In this document: positions 1 to 7,010 of the stretch, piece by piece
Position numbering within the stretch: position 1 is the stretch's first letter
Layout: each line of letters opens with the position of its first letter
Source: a virus
Reading direction: 5' to 3' (one strand)
DNA length: 29,481 nt
IMG/VR virus record: IMGVR_UViG_3300019135_000035
Span: 1 to 29,481 of that record
The notes under the pieces: generated by a model
Told to the model about the DNA's origin: nothing
What the model saw: the letters and a program-made list of their open reading frames with translations, nothing else
Database searches by the model: none
Made by a program: the position numbers and the translations under genes

Positions 1-27
1 GTTTGTAAAAAATGCAACGGCAAGTAA
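1..27 (+). CDS. 3' end of cassette gene 4 (zinc ribbon), copy 0, cut by window edge
   Basis: The last codons visible read C-K-K-C-N-G-K-stop (4-27), which matches the C-terminal CKECNRY of the zinc-ribbon gene that precedes the nuclease in cassettes B, C, D and E. Its stop codon (TAA 25-27) overlaps a possible ATG at 27 and lies 5 nt before the preferred tnpB start at 33. This shows that the tnpB at the left edge is the end of another copy of the same cassette. Identification rests on position and the CxxC tail only. Confidence 0.6.
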   Translation, partial: VCKKCNGK

Positions 28-32
28 TGGAA

Positions 33-1187
33 ATGTCCGAAAAGATTATTAAAACTTATAAATTCAGACTTTATCCAAGCAAGGCTCAAATTAAAAGTTT
101 AGAGCAGACTTTGGATATTTGCCGCGAGTTGTATAACGCCGCTTTGCAGGAACGCCGCGATGCGTGGAAATTGAATCGCGTTTCGGTTGGCTTTTTCGAC
201 CAGAGCAGACAATTACCTGAAATTAAAACGATTCGCGGCGACGTTGCCGACGTAAACAGCACGGTTTTGCAGGACGTTTTGCGACGCTTATCGAAGACTT
301 TCGACGCTTTCTTTTCCCGCGTCAAAAAAGGCGAAAAAGCTGGTTTTCCGCGATTTAAAAATCAAAATAGATTTAACTCATTTACTTATCCGCAAGTCGG
401 CAATTCATCGGTCAGAATAGAAAATAACAAGCTGAATCTGCCGAAAATCGGCAAAGTTAAAATAAAACTTTCGCGCCTTGTCGAAGGTCTAATTAAAACC
501 TGCACGATTAAAAGAGAAATTGATAAATGGTTTGTTCTGTTTTCGGTTGAAACGTCGCCGGAAACGCTGCCGAAAACGTGCAAACAAATCGGCATTGACG
601 CCGGAATCGAATCTTTTGCGACGCTTTCGGACGGCACACAGATTGAAAATTTCAGATTCTTTGAACGAACTCAAAAACAATTAAGAAAAGCGCAAAGAAA
701 AGTCGCGCGGCGAAAGAAGTTTTCCAATCAATGGCGCAAAGCCGTTAAACAGGTTTCTAAAATTCACGAGAAAATTAAACACCAGAGAAGCGATTTTCAA
801 CATAAAATCTCGACGAAACTAGTAAAAGATTTTGACTTTTTAGCAATCGAAAACCTGAACATTCGAGGAATGAGCAGAGGCTTTTTAGCCAAACAAATCA
901 ATGATGCCGGATGGAGCGGCTTCTTTCAAAAACTGAAATATAAAGCTGAAAACGCTGGTAAATCGGTGATGGAAGTCAGTCCCAAATGCACATCTCAAAC
1001 CTGCATTTGCGGCGAAACAGTAAAAAAGGACTTATCCGTTCGCTGGCATCATTGCCGGAGTTGCGGATTGTCGGAACACCGCGATGTTGTTTCGGCAAAA
1101 GTAATTCTGCAACGTGCGCTCGGACAGAGCGTTAAAACGCAAACGTATGCCGTTAGGCAAAGCGTAGTTTTAGAATCTGCTTTATAA
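33..1187 (+). CDS. tnpB: TnpB RNA-guided nuclease, cassette copy 0
   Basis: This 384-residue protein is a TnpB (IS200/IS605 OrfB family), the omegaRNA-guided ancestor of Cas12. It has the N-terminal KTYKFRLYP motif, a RuvC nuclease with D189 (IGIDAG), E273 (AIENLNI) and D351 (EHRDVVSAK), and an inserted zinc finger C324-x-C326 ... C341-x2-C344, so it looks catalytically intact. I chose ATG 33 (MSEK) because it aligns with MSEKTIKTYKF of copy C; ATGs at 12 and 27 are also in frame. It belongs with copies C and D in one sub-clade (TSQTCICG finger); A and B form another (TSQNCSGCG). No TnpA is nearby; instead it follows the conserved cassette gene 4. Its 3' flank runs into a methylase gene fragment. 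Confidence 0.93.
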   Translation: MSEKIIKTYKFRLYPSKAQIKSLEQTLDICRELYNAALQERRDAWKLNRVSVGFFDQSRQLPEIKTIRGDVADVNSTVLQDVLRRLSKTFDAFFSRVKKGEKAGFPRFKNQNRFNSFTYPQVGNSSVRIENNKLNLPKIGKVKIKLSRLVEGLIKTCTIKREIDKWFVLFSVETSPETLPKTCKQIGIDAGIESFATLSDGTQIENFRFFERTQKQLRKAQRKVARRKKFSNQWRKAVKQVSKIHEKIKHQRSDFQHKISTKLVKDFDFLAIENLNIRGMSRGFLAKQINDAGWSGFFQKLKYKAENAGKSVMEVSPKCTSQTCICGETVKKDLSVRWHHCRSCGLSEHRDVVSAKVILQRALGQSVKTQTYAVRQSVVLESAL

Positions 1188-1220
1188 ATCAGAGTGTCAA
1201 AGCCACGAAATGACGGATTT
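1110..1220 (+). ncRNA. candidate omegaRNA 3' end and guide of TnpB copy 0
   Basis: TnpB omegaRNAs overlap the tnpB 3' end and end with a guide taken from the flank. The stretch from about 1146 shares blocks with the same region of copy C (ACGTATGCCG-TAGGCAAAGCG, TTTAGAATCT, GAGTGTCAA). A short TCTG...CAGA hairpin sits at about 1175-1194. The flank after GAGTGTCAA (1201 on) reads AGCCACGAAATGACGGATTT, which encodes H-E-M-T-D, a motif of D12 adenine methylases. The boundary is uncertain because the stretch from 1183 can also be read as methylase sequence. Confidence 0.45.
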
Positions 1221-1258
1221 TATAAAACAGAATGTCAATCGCACGAGATGACGAATGA
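1183..1258 (+). repeat. imperfect tandem duplication of a methylase segment at the TnpB-0 3' flank
   Basis: 1183-1200 (TATAAATCAGAGTGTCAA) and 1221-1238 (TATAAAACAGAATGTCAA) agree at 16 of 18 bases. The stretches that follow encode H-E-M-T-D and H-E-M-T-N-D with a synonymous GAA/GAG difference. The left unit coincides with the predicted guide of TnpB-0; the right unit is part of the methylase remnant. Confidence 0.7.
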
Positions 1259-1330
1259 TTTGCACCGAGAGTTTGCGGAGTTGCTTTACGCGCTTAAAGG
1301 ATTCGTCGTTTTGAGCGGTTATTTTTCGAG
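1221..1330 (+). pseudogene. fragment of a D12-class DNA adenine methylase gene
   Basis: The translation YKTECQSHEMTNDLHREFAE and the following LLYALKGFVVLSGY match the C-terminal part of Dam/D12-class N6-adenine methyltransferases, where a HEMT..DH segment is followed by K-G-x-V-x-L-S-G-Y. Both ends are missing: it starts at the TnpB-0 flank, and after LSGYFS (about 1330) the family pattern is lost where cassette A begins. It is probably not functional. The likely source is a phage methylase gene disrupted by cassette insertion or recombination. Confidence 0.7.
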
Positions 1331-1399
1331 ATGTGCCGCAAATAATAAACAACCGAACAGAATTAAAATAACGGGCTTGCTAATTTTCATAATCCCTTT

Positions 1400-2095
1400 T
1401 TAGTCGTTATTCTTATTTTTAGGTTTGTCGAGAGTTCTCACTATTCCAAGTGTAAGAAAGAAAAGCAAAGTGATTATTATACTCACAGAAGCACTAAAAA
1501 CTCCGCTAATAATTAACGCAAAAAATGCGCCAAACATAAGCCCGGCAGCACTGAAAAATAGCTGCTTAACTGGAAACTCTCTAAGTTCTTTAACTTCTCG
1601 AACTCCGATAATTCTTGTATCTGGCTTAAAACTAAATTTTTCTCCATTTATTAAGGCTTTTATTTTAATAAAGTCTTTGCTGTTGAGTAATAAAGGTTCA
1701 ACTGCGATAAATTCATCGTCAAATGAAATTGACGGGTTAAGGTTTTCAGGCTTTGTTGAGACTACTTCGGCAGATAAAATCTGAGTACCACCGAAAAAAC
1801 TGAAATATAACGGCTTTTCAAAATCACCAGTCGCAATTGGCTGATTTCCGTCATTTATTATTTTTAGAACAAACAAACGGACGTTTTTAACAGGCGTTCC
1901 TTTATAGAGAATTTGTAAATCGTTTTTTATTTCTTCGCTTGTACTTAGAAGCGGCGTATTAGAGATAACTTCATAGGATAAAGATTTTTTGCTTCTTTGC
2001 AATAAATAAATTACAAATCCGGCAATGATAGCTAAAACCGCTATTCCTGAACTGATAATGAATTGCCAAGAAGTGTCACGAAGTATTTCGTTCAT
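1400..2095 (-). CDS. membrane protein with N-terminal anchor and C-terminal membrane hairpin, cassette A cargo
   Basis: A 231-residue protein. Residues about 12-32 (FIISSGIAVLAIIAGFVIYL) form a transmembrane segment, followed by a roughly 130-residue, beta-rich domain (SYEVISNTPLLS ... VKNVRLFVLKIINDGNQPI), then two closely spaced hydrophobic segments at about 178-220. I recognise the SYEVIS...PLL...LKIIN.G..PI pattern from widespread uncharacterised bacterial membrane proteins but know no function. It starts 3 nt after the stop of the 414-residue gene, so the two are probably co-transcribed with the cassette A regulator. As lysogenic cargo it could act in exclusion at the cell envelope; that is inference from position. 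Confidence 0.8.
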   Translation of the reverse strand: MNEILRDTSWQFIISSGIAVLAIIAGFVIYLLQRSKKSLSYEVISNTPLLSTSEEIKNDLQILYKGTPVKNVRLFVLKIINDGNQPIATGDFEKPLYFSFFGGTQILSAEVVSTKPENLNPSISFDDEFIAVEPLLLNSKDFIKIKALINGEKFSFKPDTRIIGVREVKELREFPVKQLFFSAAGLMFGAFFALIISGVFSASVSIIITLLFFLTLGIVRTLDKPKNKNND

Positions 2096-2098
2096 TCA

Positions 2099-3343
2099 TT
2101 AAGCCTTATCCTTAAAAAGTTTTTTCAATCGTCGCCAAATCTCGGCAATATTCACATCGGCAACTTTTGCGTCATAAGTTTTCAGCGAAACGATTCCTTC
2201 AATCAAATCTTCTTTGTCCGTGACTTTTCTGCGCGGTGTGACATCCTTTACCGAGCTTGAAATATCACCGCTTAATAATCGTTTTTGCTGGTCAACAGTC
2301 AATTGCAAAAGTTGAATAGTGGTGTCTTTTAATTCAATAGCAGATTCGGCTGCTCGTAATTCCGCTTTGACTAAAGATAACTGCCCTTTGAAATGTTGAA
2401 TGTTGGCGATGTGTCTTTGCAGTTCTATCTCGGTCGAAGCGTCTGGATAAGCATCAATCGGACTTGCAGGTAATTGCAAATAAACTTCCAAAGCCGTGCG
2501 AATCTTATCGAGAGCTTGTTCTGGGTTTTCCGGCGTAACAGTAAAAAGAACCTGTCCGGCTTCGTGGCTTAAATCGGAAGTAGCTTTAACGCCCAAATCT
2601 CGCAGAAATTGAGAGAAATATATTAGATATTGCTCGCACGGCGCTTTGACTTCATCGGGAAAGTCGAAGGTTAAAACGATAGAATTATCTTGTTTTAACG
2701 ATAAAAGTTTGCTTTCGACTTGTCGGTGAGCTTCAGCTAATCCGACAAGCAATTTATTTATAGACGGTTCAAAAGGCGAATCTATAATTTCAAAGGACGC
2801 GATTCCTTCTAGACTTGAAGTAAACAGCCTTTCGTTTTTATAAGCCGTAAGCTTTATTCCCAGCTGTTTATTAGTATTTATAAGATTTAAAAACTCTTCT
2901 AAGTATTCGCTAAAAGTATATCTCCTTGACCAGTTAGATAAATCAGGCTCAAAAATAAAAGACACTTCAAAAATGCTTTTATAAGGAGAAGAAGTTCTTA
3001 TTATAGGGCGCAAAAACTCTGGAATGTTTTTGTATTGGTTTGATAAATTCGTGAATTCCGAGATTGAAATTTCTACATATCTTGGACTTAAAGAAATATA
3101 AGAAAGAAAGGGTAATTCATTAATATTAGAATTAAATGAAATATTTTCAAAAAATGACGGGAATTCTGTAAATTTGTGAGATAACAGTGTTTTGCTTGTT
3201 CCGGTATCGAGCGACCTAATTGTATAAGTTAAGCTATTTGGGCGAAACCACACACCAACTTTTGAATGCTCAATATTCTTGCCGTCTATATATATCGTAC
3301 CGAAATTTTCTTTTTCAGGGTCTTCGCGTTTTATTTCTATCAT
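2099..3343 (-). CDS. unknown 414-residue protein with C-terminal coiled coil, cassette A cargo
   Basis: I do not recognise a defined family. The N-terminal half is beta-rich with no membrane segment. A segment at about 225-295 (FDFPDEVKAPCEQYLIYFSQ, then FLRDLGVKA) resembles a short domain I have seen in other bacterial conflict-type proteins, but this is weak. Residues about 305-355 look like a coiled coil (LQRHIANIQHFKGQLSLVKA). The C-terminus is basic. The gene lies between the HTH regulator and the membrane protein gene, with 3 nt to the latter, so the pair may work together, for example as a cytosolic sensor and a membrane partner. Confidence 0.75.
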   Translation of the reverse strand: MIEIKREDPEKENFGTIYIDGKNIEHSKVGVWFRPNSLTYTIRSLDTGTSKTLLSHKFTEFPSFFENISFNSNINELPFLSYISLSPRYVEISISEFTNLSNQYKNIPEFLRPIIRTSSPYKSIFEVSFIFEPDLSNWSRRYTFSEYLEEFLNLINTNKQLGIKLTAYKNERLFTSSLEGIASFEIIDSPFEPSINKLLVGLAEAHRQVESKLLSLKQDNSIVLTFDFPDEVKAPCEQYLIYFSQFLRDLGVKATSDLSHEAGQVLFTVTPENPEQALDKIRTALEVYLQLPASPIDAYPDASTEIELQRHIANIQHFKGQLSLVKAELRAAESAIELKDTTIQLLQLTVDQQKRLLSGDISSSVKDVTPRRKVTDKEDLIEGIVSLKTYDAKVADVNIAEIWRRLKKLFKDKA

Positions 3344-3405
3344 CTGCTTTTTACCCTTTAGTTTTTGCTTTTGACGGTCTGCCTGCTTTTGTCTGTAAAA
3401 TAACT

Positions 3406-3606
3406 TTATTCGTTAATAGACTTTTTAAGTTCTTCGATTTTCCGTTTCTCCAGCGCCTCGAAAATTAAATCCATCCATTCAGGAATTTCAACCGCGCCCG
3501 TTTCGTAGCGTGAGATTGTGTTCGTTGCAACGCCTAAAATTTTTGCCAAGTCAACTTGCGTTAATCCTAATCTCTCGCGCTTTTGTTTTAATTCTGCTTT
3601 TTCCAC
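3406..3606 (-). CDS. HTH (Xre/Cro-type) repressor of cassette A
   Basis: A 66-residue protein that is little more than an HTH_3 domain: LKQKRERLGLTQVDLAKILG then VATNTISRYETG. GTG 3606 is preferred over the upstream TTG at 3642 because a predicted promoter (TTGCGA, 17 nt, TATATT on the minus strand, 3642-3614) ends 7 nt before the GTG, implying a leaderless mRNA as for the other cassettes' regulators. It faces away from the SWIM-operon promoter and probably represses it by binding the ACACA/TGTGT repeats in between, while maintaining its own expression and that of the cargo. Confidence 0.85.
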   Translation of the reverse strand: MEKAELKQKRERLGLTQVDLAKILGVATNTISRYETGAVEIPEWMDLIFEALEKRKIEELKKSINE

Positions 3607-3745
3607 GTTGCTGAATATACATAAATTGTTTATAGCTCGCAAATTCCTGTATTAATATCTACACAATGTGTTGACATATCAGCAAAATGTGTAGTAAAAT
3701 TTATTTGCAAGTCAGAAATGACTAATCAACAACAGGAGACAAAAA
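3607..3745 (+). promoter_or_regulatory. divergent control region of cassette A: promoters, operator and 5' hairpin
   Basis: The plus-strand promoter is TTGACA (3671-3676), 18 nt, TAAAAT (3695-3700), predicting a start near 3707. CTACACA (3659-3665) and TGTGTAG (3688-3694) form an inverted repeat bracketing the -35 box, the likely operator. AGTCAGAAATGACT (3710-3723) forms a 5-bp stem with a GAAA loop at the very start of the mRNA, conserved in B, C and D. AGGAG (3734-3738) is the ribosome binding site for ATG 3746. The minus-strand promoter TTGCGA-17-TATATT serves the regulator. Confidence 0.75.
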
Positions 3746-4051
3746 ATGATTGAACTGAAAACCCGCCGGGAACTCGAAAACGCAATAAATAAAGCTAAAT
3801 CCGAAGCTAAAAACTTGGTCGTTCGGATGACTAACGCATCGCGTATGTATCGCGTCGAAAGCAAACAAAGCGGCAATGTTTACACCGTCAATTTCTTTAT
3901 CAGAAACAATCGCAGGTACGGGCATTGCAGCTGCAAAGCGGGACTAAACAATCTCGCCTGCAAACATCTGGCTGCTGCGGCGGCTCTAAATATGTCTTTG
4001 GCTGAACGCGGACTTCTCCAAACACGAAAACCAGCCGTGAGTGTTGGTTAA
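3746..4051 (+). CDS. SWIM zinc-finger protein, cassette gene 1, copy A
   Basis: A 101-residue protein. Residues about 62-75 give the SWIM zinc signature C-x-C-x(n)-C-x-H (CSCKAGLNNLACKH), preceded by a basic N-terminal half (IELKTRRELENAINKAKSEA) and strands with a conserved YRVES...YTVNFF pattern. SWIM fingers bind DNA or protein partners and occur in transposases, SNF2 ATPases and recombination partners; free-standing small versions have no assigned role. It is the first gene of the operon, has a strong AGGAG site, and is separated from gene 2 by a conserved terminator hairpin, so it is probably made in excess. Nearly identical to copies B and D; copy C has a different SWIM protein here. 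Confidence 0.85.
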   Translation: MIELKTRRELENAINKAKSEAKNLVVRMTNASRMYRVESKQSGNVYTVNFFIRNNRRYGHCSCKAGLNNLACKHLAAAAALNMSLAERGLLQTRKPAVSVG

Positions 4052-4055
4052 AACA

Positions 4056-4090
4056 AAAAGCAGAGGTGATTCGCACTCACCTCTGCTTTT
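4056..4090 (+). terminator. intra-operon terminator/attenuator after SWIM gene, cassette A
   Basis: AAAAGCAGAGGTGA (4056-4069) and TCACCTCTGCTTTT (4077-4090) pair perfectly over 14 bp with a 7-nt loop and end in four T's. It lies between genes 1 and 2 of one operon, so it should attenuate the downstream nuclease genes rather than end the operon. Copies B and D carry the same arms; copy C has a different sequence forming a similar hairpin. Confidence 0.85.
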
Positions 4091-4123
4091 CTACCTTCCA
4101 TTAAAAAACGAAAGGAACCAGTT

Positions 4124-4459
4124 ATGTCTAAGAATACAACAAATATCTTATCGCTTCCAAAATTAGCGATAAAGCTCAATACACGAATCACGGATTCGTG
4201 TCCGCTCTGCGGTGAAGCGACAAATCCCAATATCGGAGTCGAGGTGGTTGACGATGAAACGGGACTGGTCGTTTGCCGACGTTGCACGCTCCGACACGCG
4301 CCTGAATTGGCTTATTTGATGTCGTTGTCCGATACCGCAAGATTACTTGCCGTTTCGGAGCGCGAATTTGGCGTTAAATACGAAAACAATTTCAGTTGGA
4401 ATGAATTCAGCGAGCGCGACAACGTGATTCAGTTTCCCGTAATGGAGGTGGCGAGATGA
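4124..4459 (+). CDS. C4 zinc-finger protein, cassette gene 2, copy A
   Basis: A 111-residue protein of unknown family. A four-cysteine zinc finger is formed by CPLC (about residue 26) and CRRC (about residue 49), separated by a conserved GEATNPNIGVEVV stretch; this is followed by a helical segment APELAYLMSLSDTARLLAVS and an acidic, variable C-terminus. The start is ATG 4124 behind AAAGGA. The stop overlaps the next gene's ATG (ATGA, 4456-4459), indicating translational coupling. The conserved ARLLAVSEREFG helix could be a DNA- or partner-binding surface, but no function is known to me. One copy exists in every complete cassette. Confidence 0.85.
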   Translation: MSKNTTNILSLPKLAIKLNTRITDSCPLCGEATNPNIGVEVVDDETGLVVCRRCTLRHAPELAYLMSLSDTARLLAVSEREFGVKYENNFSWNEFSERDNVIQFPVMEVAR

Positions 4460-4941
4460 TTTTTCCCGACACTCCGCACGGTAACGCAAAATCCGCATTA
4501 GAGGTTTTATTCAAAATCAAAGCATTGTTCCGGCTCTTGATTCTGATTGACGATGAAAACAGTCTCGCCAAAATGAGCGAAATGGATTTCATCGAGACGA
4601 TTCAAACGACGGGCGAATTAGGCGAGGATGAGGTTGGCAAAGCGGTTCATTTTGTTTCGATGATTGAAACTCAAACAAATGATTCAACCGAAAGTCTTGA
4701 GGAAAGATTCACTTTGCCCGCGCTCGTTTCAGCCGTTCTCAAACACCGGGACGCGCCTGAGCCTTTAACGGATTGTATCGGCGACGCATTATCGTTTATG
4801 TCGCAATACGCCGACCGGGACGCGCCGCACACGATTGAAGTCTTTCTCGACGCTTATCGCAGAAACGGCGACGGCGCGCGTATCGAAGTCACCAGAGCGA
4901 ACGGCGTTTCCGTTGTCGGAGAAGATGAAAGCTCGGCTTGA
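4456..4941 (+). CDS. helical protein with invariant C-terminus, cassette gene 3, copy A
   Basis: A 161-residue, mainly helical protein without cysteine pairs or membrane segments; family not recognised. The N-terminus DTPHGNAKSALEVLFKIKAL and following LFRLLILIDDENSLAKMSEM is highly conserved between copies; a central stretch (about 70-95) varies; the C-terminus RIEVTRANGVSVVGEDE is almost identical in all copies. That last stretch also contains the start region of gene 4, which may explain part of its constraint. It overlaps gene 2 by ATGA and gene 4 by 17 nt. In copy A the C-terminus ends GEDESSA rather than GEDEGEI. Confidence 0.8.
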   Translation: MIFPDTPHGNAKSALEVLFKIKALFRLLILIDDENSLAKMSEMDFIETIQTTGELGEDEVGKAVHFVSMIETQTNDSTESLEERFTLPALVSAVLKHRDAPEPLTDCIGDALSFMSQYADRDAPHTIEVFLDAYRRNGDGARIEVTRANGVSVVGEDESSA

Positions 4942-5179
4942 AAAGCTCCGCAGGAAAATCTGTCAACTGCCGACGGAAGAGCAATCTTTTATTCGGCAGT
5001 TGATTGAAGTCGTTGAAAGAGAAGTTGACCGGAAATTGATGGAAAAATCAGGCGCGGTCAAATGGTGCGGCAAAGGAAAGCATTTCGTCCTGCGCTCGAA
5101 TTTTTACGCTCGCAAAAACGGTTTGCGCGCCGAATGCAAGGATTGCGGTTATGGAAAGAAAAATCTGCAAAACTTATAA
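4925..5179 (+). CDS. zinc-ribbon protein related to HNH-nuclease N-termini, cassette gene 4, copy A
   Basis: An 84-residue protein: an N-terminal helix (CQLPTEEQSFIRQLIEVVER) and a C-terminal zinc ribbon, KWCGKGKHFVLRSNFYARKN...CKDC. The F-Y-x-R-K-x-G-L-R-x-x-C-K-x-C pattern is typical of the zinc module found at the N-terminus of many phage HNH endonucleases; here it is a separate gene just before the nuclease slot. In copies B-E the protein stops after CNRY; in copy A it reads through CGYGKKNLQNL into tnpB, overlapping it by 29 nt, a sign that the tnpB joined here by a different junction. It starts inside the end of gene 3. Confidence 0.8.
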   Translation: MKARLEKLRRKICQLPTEEQSFIRQLIEVVEREVDRKLMEKSGAVKWCGKGKHFVLRSNFYARKNGLRAECKDCGYGKKNLQNL

Positions 5180-6248
5180 ATTCAGAATCTATCCGACGAA
5201 ATCTCAGGTGAAAACCTATGAGCATTGGCTGGATTTATGCCGCGAATTATACAACGCCGCTATGCAGGAACGGCGCGAAGCGTGGAAGCTCGAAAGAAAA
5301 AACATTACTTTTTTCGACCAGCAAAGGGTATTGCCGGAAATAAAAGCCGTTCGAGAAGATTTGGCGGAAATTTACAGCCAAGTTTTGCAGGACGTTTTGC
5401 TGCGATTGGATAAAGCATTTAAAGCGTTCTTTGCTCGCGTGAAAAAAGGAGAAAAAGCGGGCTATCCGAGATTTAAAGGCAAGAACCGTTACGACAGCTT
5501 CACGTTTACGCAAAGCGGCTTTGATTTAAATGATAACAAGCTGCGGCTCTCGAAAATAGGATTGGTCAAAATCAAACGGCATCGGAACATTGCCGGGAAA
5601 ATCAAAACACTCACGATTTCGAGAAGCAAAACCGGAAAATGGTTTGCCTGTTTTGTCGTGGAAACAGATGAAAATTTGCTTGAGCCGACCAATCAGCAAG
5701 TTGGCGTTGATGTCGGTATTAAATCTTTTGCCGTTTTATCCGACGGCGGCAAAATTGATAATCCGAAATTCTTTCGCCGTGATGAGAAAGACTTGGCAAA
5801 AGCGGAGCGAAAGAAAAACCGGAAACGAGCGGCAAAGATTCACGAAAGAATCAAAAATCGCCGCAATAACTTTATTCACCAAACATCTCGTTATTTGGTG
5901 AATAAGTTTGATTTGATTGTTTTCGAGAAGCTGAAAATCTCGAATATGGTCAAAAACAAATATCTCGCAAAAAGCATTTCCGATGCGGCTTGGGGAAAAT
6001 TGATTGAACTTTGTCTGTATAAAGCTGAGAACGCTGGACGGAAAATGATTCAAGTCAATCCTAAAAACACATCTCAGAATTGCTCAGGATGCGGCGCGAG
6101 CGTGAAAAAAGATTTGTCCGAACGTACGCATCATTGCATAGGCTGCGGTTTGACTTTAGACCGTGATTTGAACGCCGCCAAGAATCTTCTTGCTTTGGGA
6201 TTACAAAGCATTGGTAACCAATCCATAGAAGCCGCTTCCAATCGTTAG
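5151..6248 (+). CDS. tnpB: TnpB RNA-guided nuclease, cassette A
   Basis: A 365-residue TnpB with all catalytic features: D187 (VGVDVG), E259 (VFEKLKI) and D339 (LDRDLNAAKN) of the RuvC site, and the zinc finger C311-x2-C314 ... C329-x2-C332. The start is ATG 5151 (MERKICKTYKF), inside the end of gene 4. It is closest to copy B; the two share the NCSGCG finger and a common 3' scaffold sequence. At about 365 residues it is a little shorter than the roughly 400-residue TnpB of ISDra2. It is expected to cut DNA next to a TAM when guided by RNA made from its own 3' flank; a TnpA partner is absent. Confidence 0.94.
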   Translation: MERKICKTYKFRIYPTKSQVKTYEHWLDLCRELYNAAMQERREAWKLERKNITFFDQQRVLPEIKAVREDLAEIYSQVLQDVLLRLDKAFKAFFARVKKGEKAGYPRFKGKNRYDSFTFTQSGFDLNDNKLRLSKIGLVKIKRHRNIAGKIKTLTISRSKTGKWFACFVVETDENLLEPTNQQVGVDVGIKSFAVLSDGGKIDNPKFFRRDEKDLAKAERKKNRKRAAKIHERIKNRRNNFIHQTSRYLVNKFDLIVFEKLKISNMVKNKYLAKSISDAAWGKLIELCLYKAENAGRKMIQVNPKNTSQNCSGCGASVKKDLSERTHHCIGCGLTLDRDLNAAKNLLALGLQSIGNQSIEAASNR

Positions 6249-6294
6249 ATTGGCTGCGGAGTAATCACGCGGTTATCCGTCGAAAATCTACGAA
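6190..6294 (+). ncRNA. candidate omegaRNA 3' end and guide of TnpB-A
   Basis: The tnpB-A 3' end and the 26 nt beyond it align with the same part of copy B: TTAGATTGGCTGCGGAGTAA then TCACGCGGTT, against TTAAGTTGGCGGCGGAATAA then TCACAAGCGGTT. Similarity ends at GCGGTT (6269-6274), so the guide would start at 6275, ATCCGTCGAAAATCTACGAA. That guide is in frame with, and continuous with, the gene fragment that follows, so the presumed target is another allele of that gene. Confidence 0.55.
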
Positions 6295-6426
6295 GAACTG
6301 TTTGAAGAAAAAGGCTGGCAAAGAGTAGATAAAGAAGCGCGAATCTTAGGCGGCGGCAAAAAAACCGAATGTCTTTGGCTTAGCCCGCGCACTGTTGCAG
6401 CTTTGGATTCTCAAAATCAAAATTAG
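6274..6426 (+). pseudogene. C-terminal fragment of an unidentified phage gene next to TnpB-A
   Basis: An open frame from 6274 to TAG 6424-6426 reads YPSKIYEELFEEKGWQRVDK, then EARILGGGKKTECLWLSPRT and VAALDSQNQN. It has no start of its own and abuts the predicted TnpB-A scaffold, so it is the 3' part of a gene whose 5' part is absent from the window. The short winged-helix-like ending with a basic GGG-K-K stretch would suit the C-terminus of a phage primase/helicase-type replication protein, but I cannot name the family. Confidence 0.55.
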
Positions 6427-6455
6427 AATTCCCAATCGGCAAGCATAAAGGAATC

Positions 6456-6548
6456 AAATAGCAACACAATATTAGGAAATTGCTAATAGGCGGCGGCGAA
6501 AAGCGGAAAACAACCGCTCGCACAAAAATCTTTAATCTTCCACTTGGT
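6456..6548 (+). pseudogene. second allele fragment of the same gene (LLIGGGEKRK)
   Basis: The frame entering the VRR-NUC gene reads LLIGGGEKRKTTARTKIFNL, then PLG, before the chosen ATG 6549. LLIGGGEKRK resembles RILGGGKKTE of the preceding fragment, and the DNA shares TAGGCGGCGGC. This suggests a second, diverged C-terminal piece of the same gene lying just downstream, as with the portal and methylase remnants. It could instead be an N-terminal extension of the VRR-NUC protein. Confidence 0.35.
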
Positions 6549-7004
6549 ATGAACAAGAACTTATCAGGCGGATTATTCGCTCAGAAACCGAAACAACTCG
6601 AAATCAAGGAAACTCCCCTCTCCGCACAATTCGCTCAATATCTCAACACGCAAAAGGTCTATCACGACCGCCTTAATTCGGGAAAAGTAAACGTCGTTAA
6701 AAAATACTTTTGCTGGAAGACAAGCCAGTGGAAAGAGTTTTCCAACTGGCTTTGGCTCTGTAAAGAAGGGACGCCCGACAGATATTTCCTATTGCCTCTA
6801 AAAATCGGCGATTTAGTGCTTGCAGTAACTTGTTATGTCGAAGTCAAAACGCGCGGCAAAAAGCCCGCGCGTGAACAGCTCGTCAGGCATCAGGAGTTGC
6901 GAGAAAGCGGCGCAATCGTCATCATTGCCGACTCGCTCGATTCATTTATCACTCAATTCAAGGAAGTAAAAAATAAAATTGATTCGCTTTTCCCCGAAAG
7001 CTGA
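6549..7004 (+). CDS. VRR-NUC domain nuclease
   Basis: A 151-residue protein whose second half is a VRR-NUC (PD-(D/E)XK) domain: EGTPDRYFLLPL supplies the catalytic Asp, YVEVKTRGKKPAREQLVRHQ the E-x-K pair and trailing Gln, and GAIVIIADSLDSF the last strand. Phages use such stand-alone VRR-NUC proteins as structure-specific nucleases, often as Holliday-junction resolvases. The N-terminal 70 residues are variable. ATG 6549 is chosen because the family domain starts after it; the frame is open to about 6456. It sits between remnants of a replication-like gene and a promoter, so it probably belongs to the phage replication module rather than to a cassette. Confidence 0.8.
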   Translation: MNKNLSGGLFAQKPKQLEIKETPLSAQFAQYLNTQKVYHDRLNSGKVNVVKKYFCWKTSQWKEFSNWLWLCKEGTPDRYFLLPLKIGDLVLAVTCYVEVKTRGKKPAREQLVRHQELRESGAIVIIADSLDSFITQFKEVKNKIDSLFPES

Positions 7005-7010
7005 TTCCTG

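Larger units (their letters stand above)
1340..6294 (+). mobile_element. cassette A (cargo and HTH on -, four-gene operon plus tnpB on +)
   Basis: This complete cassette comprises two cargo genes and an HTH gene on the minus strand, and SWIM, C4 zinc-finger, helical, zinc-ribbon and tnpB genes on the plus strand. The right end is placed at the end of the predicted guide. The left end, between methylase fragment and cargo, is approximate, since the left-end repeat seen at B, C and D is not clear here. Confidence 0.6.

Noticed and set aside
1194-1403. 69-codon frame as a complete gene
   Set aside because: Its middle is a methylase fragment and its ends are cassette or flank sequence; treated as a remnant.
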